Source: Rubellimicrobium mesophilum DSM 19309 (GTDB taxonomy: Bacteria; Pseudomonadota; Alphaproteobacteria; Rhodobacterales; Rhodobacteraceae). Taken from it: DNA of 64,000 bases. The stretch is taken from the NCBI RefSeq assembly GCF_000600335.2, contig NZ_KK088521.1, positions 186,001 to 250,000 on the forward strand, read 5' to 3'. How positions within the stretch are numbered: the stretch's first letter is position 1; each line of letters begins with the position of its first letter. This document shows positions 16,139-23,227 of the stretch, in pieces. The notes under the pieces are model-generated. The model was not told where the DNA came from. It ran no database searches and worked only from the letters and a program-made list of their open reading frames with translations. Both the position numbers and the translations under genes were made by a program.

Positions 16139-16329
16139 CCGAGACCTCGATAGTGTCCATTATCAGCAAGTGGACACTATCTCTCGACACCTCCGCGCGT
16201 CAGAGCAGCAAGACCGGACGCTTACCGATGATCTGCTCCTGGCTGAACTTCGGTCGCTTCATGGTCCGGTCCTTCCTCTGGGCCGAACTCTAGCTTCACT
16301 TGGGGGAGATGTCGGGGGTCACAGCAGCA

Positions 16330-16616
16330 CGGCTCAAGCCCTAGCTCGAGAACGGAATCCTGGAATTGGACAACAACGCCGCCGAGCTCAGCATGCTTGC
16401 CGTCGTGCTCGGCCGAAGAATCATCCCTTCGTCGGTTCCGAGGTGGGCGGCAAGGCGACGGCTATTGCCTATGATCGAGACCGCCAAGCTCAACGGCGTC
16501 GATCCACAAGCCTGGCTCGCCGACACCCTCGCGCGCCTGCCCGACCACAAGATCAACAGGATCGACAAGCTGCTGCCCTGGTCTTGGCGGCAGTAGCGGT
16601 CAGGCCGAACGCTTAC
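16330..16616 (+). pseudogene. remnant of a second IS66 TnpC with terminal repeat
   Basis: Plus-strand sequence encodes pieces of a TnpC C-terminus in two frames: NGILELDNNAAE, then after a frame change IETAKLNGVDPQAWLADTLA to KLLPWSWRQ, stopping at 16596. It ends in GGCCGAACGCTTAC (to 16616), an IS66-type end. It differs at several residues from the intact TnpC next door, so it is a separate, older element, cut on its left by the IS407-like element. Confidence 0.75.
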
Positions 16617-16843
16617 TGAGCTACCAAGCTCCGGCCACCTTCGCCGCCCAACTCATCACAATGGGCGATCGGCTCCGTGTCCCTGAGCCGCTCCCCCGTC
16701 GCTCCACGTGCTCTCACACGCCAATCCCACTTCAAGCCTCCAGCCTCAGCCGGGGCGGTCGGGTCCGGCCAACCCAGTGAACCAGTGGGGCTCTGAAGCG
16801 TCACACGGTTGGCCGGGCATCGTGCTCCGCACCGCCCTCATGC
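16617..16843. other. non-coding stretch between IS remnants and the polysaccharide locus
   Basis: I see no supported gene. Composition is less GC-rich than the backbone. It may include decayed mobile sequence. Confidence 0.4.
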
Positions 16844-18109
16844 TCAGAGTCTCAAGTCGCTGTCATCGCATCCGAAGACTGACTTCAGGTCGAAGAATGC
16901 TCCCTCTGGAGTGAGATGCCGCTTGAGCGTCTCCGCCCCAGCCTGCCGAAACTCGGTATGCGGCACGGCGAGCACCAGGGCATCATAGAGCCCATGGGGC
17001 TCCTTGAGGCTGAGCCCATACTCCTCCTTGATCTGCTGAGGGTCGGCCCAGGGATCGTAGATGTCGCATTCAATCCCCCAGTCGGACATCGCTGATACGA
17101 GGTCGACTACCTTGGTATTGCGTGTGTCAGGGCAATTCTCTTTGAAGGTGACGCCCAGGACAAGCGCACGCGAGCCCTTCACCTGGAGCCCCTTCTTCAC
17201 CATGGTCCGAACCAACCGCGAGGCAGCATTCCGTGCCATGCCGTTGTTAATTACCCGCGATACGCGGATGATGTCGGGAATGTGGCCCACGGCCTCGGAC
17301 TTGTGCATGAGATAATATGGATCCACGCCGATGCAGTGCCCCCCCACAAGCCCAGGCATAAGACGCATAAAGTTCCACTTGGTCGAGGCGGCCTCGATTA
17401 CCTCGGCTGTATCGATGCCAAGATGCGAGAAAATGATGGAGAACTCGTTGATGAGCGCAATGTTGACATCGCGTTGAGTATTCTCGATCACCTTGGCCGC
17501 CTCGGCCACCTTGATGCTGCTGGCCCGGAAGGTGCCGGCTGGAATGATGCTGCGGTAAAGGCTGTCCACGAAGTCGGCAATCTCGGGTGTGGAGCCGGAG
17601 GTCACCTTCAGAATCTTGGTCAGAGTGTTCTGCTTATCGCCCGGGTTGATCCGCTCGGGCGAATAGCCAGCAAAGAAATCCTTGTTGTAGGTCAGGCCCG
17701 ACACCCTCTCCACCACCGGAAGACAGTCCTCCTCAGTGGCGCCGGGGTAGACGGTGGACTCATAGACCACCACATCACCGGATGTGATCACCTGTCCTAC
17801 CACTTGGGAGGCCGAGATGAGCGGACCCAGGTTTGGGCGGCGCGAGGAGTCGATGGGTGTAGGGACAGCAACGATATATACGTTGCACTGACGAAGATCC
17901 TCTATATCCGACGTAAAGCTAAGGCGGCTCGCGGCCTCGAGGTCGGCAGGCTCCACCTCGCCCGTGCTGTCACGGCCGGCCCGGAGTTCCCCGACCCGCT
18001 CAGAATTGATGTCGAAACCAACCGTTGTGTACTTCTTGCCGAACTCGGCAGCCAGTGGCAGGCCGACATAGCCAAGGCCGATGACGGCAATCTTGGTACT
18101 TTCAAACAT
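16844..18109 (-). CDS. tviB: nucleotide-sugar dehydrogenase (TviB/WbpA-type UDP-N-acetyl-hexosamine 6-dehydrogenase)
   Basis: A 421-residue UDP-sugar dehydrogenase that oxidises the C6 hydroxyl to a carboxylate, making an acidic sugar donor. The N-terminal NAD-binding GLGYVGLPLA is at 11-20, the central helical domain follows, and the catalytic nucleophile is Cys259 in GGHCIGVDPYYLM. VLGVTFKENCPDTRNTK marks the C-terminal UDP-binding domain. VPTPIDSSRRPNLGPL places it nearer TviB/WbpO than the UDP-glucose enzyme. The start at 18109 is set by AAGGAG 10 bases upstream. Symbol is by family, substrate unproven. It probably supplies uronic acid building blocks to the adjacent locus. Confidence 0.88.
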   Translation of the reverse strand: MFESTKIAVIGLGYVGLPLAAEFGKKYTTVGFDINSERVGELRAGRDSTGEVEPADLEAASRLSFTSDIEDLRQCNVYIVAVPTPIDSSRRPNLGPLISASQVVGQVITSGDVVVYESTVYPGATEEDCLPVVERVSGLTYNKDFFAGYSPERINPGDKQNTLTKILKVTSGSTPEIADFVDSLYRSIIPAGTFRASSIKVAEAAKVIENTQRDVNIALINEFSIIFSHLGIDTAEVIEAASTKWNFMRLMPGLVGGHCIGVDPYYLMHKSEAVGHIPDIIRVSRVINNGMARNAASRLVRTMVKKGLQVKGSRALVLGVTFKENCPDTRNTKVVDLVSAMSDWGIECDIYDPWADPQQIKEEYGLSLKEPHGLYDALVLAVPHTEFRQAGAETLKRHLTPEGAFFDLKSVFGCDDSDLRL

Positions 18110-18404
18110 AAGCGAGTGACTCCTTTCCGTTGACTTCATAGCTCTGGGAAGCAAGACTGAGGTGCACCCGTCTAGCAGGTTCCTTACGGACCTCCAGCGG
18201 GGTTGCCGCGCCTTCTATGAACCTGGCTCCTGTGGACCAACATCCGGCATCCATAGAACCTCCAAGCGCGTCTCACTGCATAAGACGGGACTGACTCCCG
18301 CGACCGACGCAACCCTTTGCCCCATCATATTGCCTTGGCCGGACTGGCTGAGAGGACTGACCTGATCCGAGGGGATCTGCCGCGGTCCAGCGCGGCGACA
18401 GTCC
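18110..18404. other. 295-bp gap upstream of the nucleotide-sugar dehydrogenase
   Basis: No gene seen. It must hold the promoter or leader of the dehydrogenase gene (AAGGAG ribosome site at 18120-18125 on the minus strand); no clear -10/-35 pair was recognised. Confidence 0.35.
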
Positions 18405-19640
18405 TCACCGATGCCGTGTAAGCGATTGCTTAATCAGGCGGACCGGCGCGGTGATCCGCCACGAGCTGCTCCTAAGTAGCGCCTCAACTCTCTGTTCCCA
18501 GGCTTCACTCTGTGCACGCAGGCGGTCCACTTCGGCTTGCAGTGACTTGCGGGTCCGGGCCGCCTCCGCTCTGGCGACGTTTGCTGCAACACGGGCCTCT
18601 TCCAGCAGTCGTGTGAGCGCTGCCGTCTCCTCGAAGCGCATGGTTCTTTCGGCGGCGCCACGCGCCTCGCTTTCAGAGCGCAATCGGGCGTTCTCCCGCG
18701 CGAGGCTCTCCTCCATCTCGGCCTGTGCCACATGGAGGGTGAACACCTCTCCCTGTACCTGGGCCAGATTCCGGCTGCACTGCTCGTAGACGGCTGTCAT
18801 CTCTTTCAAAGCGGCTTCGGCGGCGTCGAGTGCTGCCTGCGTCGTGAGCAGCTCCTGCTGTGTCTGAGCGGCGGCGGCATCCGATGCTTGGGCTTGGACC
18901 ATTGCTTCGAGCGACTGTCCCGACCTGCGGAATACTGCCTCGATATCGGTCGGGAGCACCCCGTCGGAGCAGGAGTCGATCAGTGCCCTCAGCGCAAAAG
19001 GAAGCTCCTTGCCCTTGAAGATCACAGTCATGCCTGCGTTTGCTTGGAACTCGATCCTTTGGCACGTCTCGATTAGTTTCATTAGGTCGGCGCCGTCACC
19101 CTTGCGGCGGTCCAGATCATTGGTGCCGTGCAGGACCAGTACGCCGTTCGGATGAAGCCGGCTCAAACAAACCTGGCCGTCCAGGTTCTCGCCCTCGGGC
19201 AGGTTGTCGAGGTCGACGAGCAATAGATCAAGGTTCTCCATCCCGTTCCGGGAGAGATCCTCTGTCGGCCTCCGACCTGCGGAAAGGCTTGAGATATCCT
19301 CGTAGAGCATAGCCTCGTGCTTGCGCAAGATGACAGGAGGAGTCTGCAGCCGCAGACCGGGCGTCTCACCGGTCCAGTAGCCAAACCCCCGGCATCGGCC
19401 CGAAATACTTAGCTTGTCGAGTGCCTGGCAGAGCGCGAAGTAGGATGACCCGTCGCCGACGCCGAGGACTTCGATGCTGCGGGGTCTCAGGGTGCTGCTT
19501 AACCAGAAAAGGAATGGTACATACGCAAGCGAAGGAGACTGCGTCATCAGCCGCGGACGCCAGAACAGGGTCTGTATCGTGGCTGGTCTCAGGAACTCGG
19601 CAGCCGGGTTAGTATCGCAGATGTCAATCTCGGACGTCAC
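18405..19640 (-). CDS. methyltransferase-like protein with long coiled coil
   Basis: A 411-residue protein starting at GTG 19640, overlapping the upstream stop as GTGA. Residues about 35-215 resemble a class I SAM-dependent methyltransferase of the MTase-24 kind seen in surface polysaccharide clusters (IEVLGVGDGSSYFALCQAL for the nucleotide loop, LLLVDLDNLPEG, GVLVLHGTNDL). Residues about 265-395 form a heptad-rich coiled coil. The C-terminus SSSWRITAPVRLIKQ is a motif often found at the ends of polysaccharide glycosyltransferases and methyltransferases. Substrate unknown; glycan methylation or a chain-length ruler role is inference. Confidence 0.65.
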   Translation of the reverse strand: MTSEIDICDTNPAAEFLRPATIQTLFWRPRLMTQSPSLAYVPFLFWLSSTLRPRSIEVLGVGDGSSYFALCQALDKLSISGRCRGFGYWTGETPGLRLQTPPVILRKHEAMLYEDISSLSAGRRPTEDLSRNGMENLDLLLVDLDNLPEGENLDGQVCLSRLHPNGVLVLHGTNDLDRRKGDGADLMKLIETCQRIEFQANAGMTVIFKGKELPFALRALIDSCSDGVLPTDIEAVFRRSGQSLEAMVQAQASDAAAAQTQQELLTTQAALDAAEAALKEMTAVYEQCSRNLAQVQGEVFTLHVAQAEMEESLARENARLRSESEARGAAERTMRFEETAALTRLLEEARVAANVARAEAARTRKSLQAEVDRLRAQSEAWEQRVEALLRSSSWRITAPVRLIKQSLTRHR

Positions 19641-21234
19641 TCTTGATCCCTCGAGGCGTTGGCTCTGAGAGTGAGGACCGCGAAGTCCTCTCCTATGTCC
19701 GCCTTAAGGAGCGAAGAATGTTGCTGCAAGCGGAACAGGGACTTCATGATGGGTTTTACGAACATGACCCTTGTCAACGTTTCACATGACCGAAGCTGAG
19801 ACCAGACAGCCTGTGGGTCCAGGTCTGGCCCTACCACCAGAAGCTCTGGCTGTGGAAGAGAACAGGCTGAGAGCACCGTGAGCGGCTCGAAGTATCGCTC
19901 GTGGCTTGTCTGCGCCACATCGAGAACGACGAGATGGGACGGCAGGTCGAGCCAATGTATCTCGCGAGCCATGCGTAAGCTGCTACTCGATCGCTGCATC
20001 ATCAGGATCGGCAGCTTGCCACGAAAGGTGGATGCGATCAGCGCCGTCTGCGGCGAGCCGAGATGCAGGCTGATCGCCGCATCCGAAAGTAGGTCCAACA
20101 GTCGTTCCAGTCCGCTGGGACTCAGCGTGCAGACGGCGGCCGCGCCAGGCTTTCGGCCAGGGGCTTTGCCGCGAGCCCTTGCTTCTAGACTGCAGGCAGT
20201 CAAGACCCCAAAGCGCAGCATCTCCTCCACCGCTTCCTCTCGAATCCGAGAGAAACCGCTCGGCGCACCAAGATCGCCGACGCCGAACGGGAGCGGCAAT
20301 CCGAAGTCGTCCGCCAGTCGGGCGTTCGAGGCCTCAAGAGTCGCAGAAACGACTGGCGAGAGCACGATGGGTGGATCGAATGCGTCCCGGCCGCTGGCCT
20401 GCGCTGGACCAAAGCCCTCGCCGCTTGACGCATCTCGGTCTCGAGCTCGAGTTGCACAAGTCGGGCCAGTGAGCGAGTGAGCATGTTCAGGCGCCGCTTG
20501 GCCTCGACAAGGATTCCCGCCTTCTCGCTGACGTTAGCATGGAGAGACAGAGCCAGCGTCGTGGATGTAATTGGCAGGCCCGCCGCCTTCAGGAAAGCGG
20601 GGACGACGCCGCCGCTCTCCTGTGTTCGATTGTAGTCGATGACGCTCACGGTCTTTGCGTGAAGAAGGCGGGAGACGTGCCGGAGGCGTAGGTCGTATTC
20701 GAGAGCGCCACTGTCGAGCATATCGAGAGTGAAGTGTTCAAAGCTGTCCGTCAGACACTTGAAGCCGCTAACTACACTCTCCACGTAGCGCGACCGAAGC
20801 CAACTGCACTGATCTCGCAGAACGGCCACGACCTGCACGTCCCAATCTTTGAAGTAATCGCCTATCTGGGCAAGTTCGGCATCGGGCCGATCCATCATCA
20901 GGTTCTCGATCGATAGAACCACAATAGGCGCTTTGTGCCGGGCAAGCTCTTCATGAAATGCTTCAAGCCGGTTCGCGACGAGGTTGCGCACGAACATGAG
21001 ATGCCCGGCGGTCCGTGTGTTGTCGAACGGATTTCGTCGCTCGAATACGCTGGCAGGAAAGAGAATGCCCTCGCCCAGAAGGGCCTCTCTTTGATCCTCC
21101 AGGTAGTTTTGAAGAGACGTGCTTCCCGATTTGGTCTGTCCGATATGCAGCACGAGCCGCGGACGCGTGCCGCTGGTTGGAAACCATTGGGACAGGTCGC
21201 TACGTTCAGTTCCGGTAGTCAAGTCAGAAATCAC
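19637..21234 (-). CDS. sulfotransferase with extra C-terminal domain, one-base frameshift
   Basis: Starts at GTG 21234, overlapping the GSCFA stop as GTGA. The first part is a sulfotransferase: HIGQTKSGSTSL (30-41) is the PAPS 5'-phosphate loop, and VAVLRDQCSWLRSRYVES the 3'-phosphate region. The frame breaks near 20402-20406; restoring one G (VQ-AQASGRDAFDPP) lets it run on through NARLADDFGLPLP, the usual end of this family, into about 215 further residues of unknown fold. Repaired length is about 532. It likely adds sulfate to a sugar of the surface glycan. The C-terminal extension is not recognised; it could be a fused domain or a second gene joined by the damage. Confidence 0.72.
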
Positions 21235-22268
21235 ACGTTAATGTCCAGTTTCTCTTCGTCGCAGATGAGCTCCAGATCATCCTCGGCCAGACTCTGGGCC
21301 GCGAATTCGGCCTCCAGCCCGTTGGAGAAGAAGTGATCCATGACAAAGTCGACGCCGAACTGGTTGACGTTACGCAGATCGGGTTCGAAGAACATCCCCC
21401 GGCCAGGATGTGACGAGATGATTTCGAAGGAGGGAAAGTAGTAAATATCGGCAATATCCTCGGACAGTTCCCCCGCGACGGCCCGGAGCACCGACTTGGA
21501 ATAAGTCGTAGCTACAAGAACGTGGTTCGCGGTTGCTGTTGCGGCCAGGGGGACTGGCGAGACGGTCAACAGCATGCGCGCAGCCGGGTTCACACTGCGC
21601 AGCCGCTCCCAGAAGGCGAGCATGTCGCCGCGGACATCGTTGTGACGAAGATTGCGAAACGCATAGCGTTCGGGCTCATAAGTGCCTGCAACAGTGCCGG
21701 GAGCCATGGGGAACATCGTGCCATCCGCGGTCGATTCCCAGCCCTCGGTCAGGCCCATCGTGAAAACGAACACGTCTAGGTTTGCGAACATCTGGCGCAC
21801 TGCCGCGAGATGCCTCGTGCGTAGGGCTAGCACCGTCTCGGCGCTATCCTGGCCGACAGAGTCTATGCCTGGCCTTAAGGCGTCGAAGTACCGGCCATCC
21901 TTCTCCCAGACTCGCTCGACCGGCGTCCGGCAGCCATGGGCCTCGTCGAATAACTGCACGAGTTGGCGTGAGGTGTAGATATTGCCGTACCGGCAGGAGA
22001 AGACCCCGTAACCCCACCGACGTGCCTCCGCCTGAGACGAGAAGACAGGAGGCGCAGGCTCCATATCCATATAGGCCGCGCCCCTGCTCGCGAGACTCCG
22101 GCCAATATGCTGTGCGAAGCAGCTTCCCGCTGTCGCCACGCGATCGGCGCGAACCAATGGCATCGAGGGCCAAAGTTCAGAGAGGTCCGCATAGTGCCGG
22201 GTGCCGACTGCGGCCTTCCAGAAGGCCCGCGGGGGCTGTGTGGCATAGGGGTGAGATGAGCCTGCCAT
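21231..22268 (-). CDS. GSCFA-domain protein (SGNH/GDSL-like esterase)
   Basis: A 345-residue protein named for its GSCFA block, here VATAGSCFAQHIG with Ser49 as probable nucleophile. Later blocks are FVFTMGLTEGWES, LTVSPVPLAAT and YFPSFEII, which fit the SGNH-hydrolase-like fold. GSCFA proteins are found in polysaccharide loci and are presumed acyl-esterases or acyltransferases acting on glycans. AAGG precedes the ATG. Nine bases separate it from the upstream hydrolase gene. Confidence 0.88.
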   Translation of the reverse strand: MAGSSHPYATQPPRAFWKAAVGTRHYADLSELWPSMPLVRADRVATAGSCFAQHIGRSLASRGAAYMDMEPAPPVFSSQAEARRWGYGVFSCRYGNIYTSRQLVQLFDEAHGCRTPVERVWEKDGRYFDALRPGIDSVGQDSAETVLALRTRHLAAVRQMFANLDVFVFTMGLTEGWESTADGTMFPMAPGTVAGTYEPERYAFRNLRHNDVRGDMLAFWERLRSVNPAARMLLTVSPVPLAATATANHVLVATTYSKSVLRAVAGELSEDIADIYYFPSFEIISSHPGRGMFFEPDLRNVNQFGVDFVMDHFFSNGLEAEFAAQSLAEDDLELICDEEKLDINV

Positions 22269-22276
22269 GTCAACCT

Positions 22277-23215
22277 TCAGGAGTCGTGGGCCAGTTGCAA
22301 GTCGCGGAGGAGATCGGCCTTGAGAAGATCCTGGGCCGAAAAGGCTCTCGTCTTCTCCGGCGAGGTCGATCCTACAGAACTCGGTCCAACTGACGCCGCC
22401 GAGACGATCTGGTGATATGCGTCCAGAAGCGCCTGTTTCTCGGAGCTTGGTGCCAAGACGGCCGCCTGCACCCAGGGATAGTAGACCGAAGATGGGACAG
22501 AGTTACTGTGCCCCGGAATTCCGTAATATCCGCATTGCAAGATGAAGCGATCAGGTGTACCGATCGCGGAATTAAAGAACCCGGGTAATTGTCCCGAAAA
22601 ATGCCGATCGTCGCCGCAACTTTGCAGATACACAACAAGGTTCTTGAAACCGCCTGCATAAAGCTCGCCGAGACGGAGGCAGACCTGACCCTCAATGTCG
22701 CTGACGGATTCCGCACCTGGCCAAGCTGCGTCAAGCCAAGCAGCGACAGCCGAAGGCAAGTAGGCCTTCAAATCGACCTGAGGATTCGCAGCGACGCAGA
22801 CGCTGTCAGAGTCAAAATACGAGCAATATAGGGCGGCGAAGCCGCCAGCCGAACCACCCACATAGATACGACGCTTGCTTCCAAGCCTATCGCTGACTTT
22901 TGCGATCGTCTCTACCAGCCCATCCTGAAGGCGCAGACAACGGCCGCCTGCGTACCAACCCGCACGCAGCGAGTCGCTAAGCTCCAGAGTTGCATCAGAT
23001 ATGGTCAGCTGATGAAATCCACCTACATTGGGCAGAAACGGCTGGAAGCACGGGATAGTGCGCGTCTGTCGGTTCACGGCGCCATGGAAGACCACGATAA
23101 GCCCGTCTGCTGTTCCCCTTTTGAATCTCACCGATATCTCAGGGCCACCAAAGCGCAGTCGGTAGAAGCCACTGCGTTTAAGGGCGCCTACATTGTCGAT
23201 CTCCTGGAATTCCAT
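22277..23215 (-). CDS. alpha/beta-hydrolase-like protein of the polysaccharide locus
   Basis: A 312-residue protein with an alpha/beta-hydrolase outline: oxyanion strand LIVVFHGAVN (39-48), nucleophile elbow YVGGSAGGFAALY with Ser122, and a histidine in GIPGHSNSV near residue 245 as candidate general base. No signal peptide. Proteins of this shape occur in bacterial capsule clusters, where they may move or remove acyl groups. Thirteen bases downstream of the glycosyltransferase gene, same strand. Confidence 0.7.
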   Translation of the reverse strand: MEFQEIDNVGALKRSGFYRLRFGGPEISVRFKRGTADGLIVVFHGAVNRQTRTIPCFQPFLPNVGGFHQLTISDATLELSDSLRAGWYAGGRCLRLQDGLVETIAKVSDRLGSKRRIYVGGSAGGFAALYCSYFDSDSVCVAANPQVDLKAYLPSAVAAWLDAAWPGAESVSDIEGQVCLRLGELYAGGFKNLVVYLQSCGDDRHFSGQLPGFFNSAIGTPDRFILQCGYYGIPGHSNSVPSSVYYPWVQAAVLAPSSEKQALLDAYHQIVSAASVGPSSVGSTSPEKTRAFSAQDLLKADLLRDLQLAHDS

Positions 23216-23227
23216 CTCGTACGTACC

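Larger units (their letters stand above)
13863..16225 (-). mobile_element. IS66-family element with 8-bp target duplication
   Basis: Ends are GTAAGCGTCCGGCC at 13863 and the inverted GACCGGACGCTTAC ending at 16225. The 8-bp direct repeat CGATGATC flanks it at 13855-13862 and 16226-16233, the size typical for IS66. It carries the full tnpA-tnpB-tnpC set, all apparently intact, so it may still be mobile and is the youngest insertion here. Confidence 0.92.
13611..16262 (-). pseudogene. IS3-family OrfA, interrupted by IS66 insertion
   Basis: The start MKRPKFSQEQII is encoded at 16262-16227 and the body (CRRHGISSATFYAWKAKFGG to LKDLLSRKW) at about 13799-13611. The two are separated by the IS66 element. 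Between GILREQ and CRRHGIS (about 13800-13850) there is further small damage that shifts the frame, so the gene was also decaying. Confidence 0.8.
13191..16321 (-). mobile_element. second IS3-family element (IS407-like), truncated and split by IS66
   Basis: Its outer end is near 16321 (minus-strand TGACCCCCGACATC...). OrfA begins at 16262, is cut by the IS66 element at 13863-16225, and resumes to 13611. OrfB follows to 13191, where it is truncated by the first IS. So three mobile elements are stacked and this one cannot transpose by itself. Confidence 0.75.

Noticed and set aside
11874-16782. Shared 13-mer CAACCCAGTGAAC at 11874 and 16770 as a possible duplication bracketing the IS cluster
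   Set aside because: Part of the first copy belongs to the IS inverted repeat and similarity stops abruptly; too short to support a composite element.
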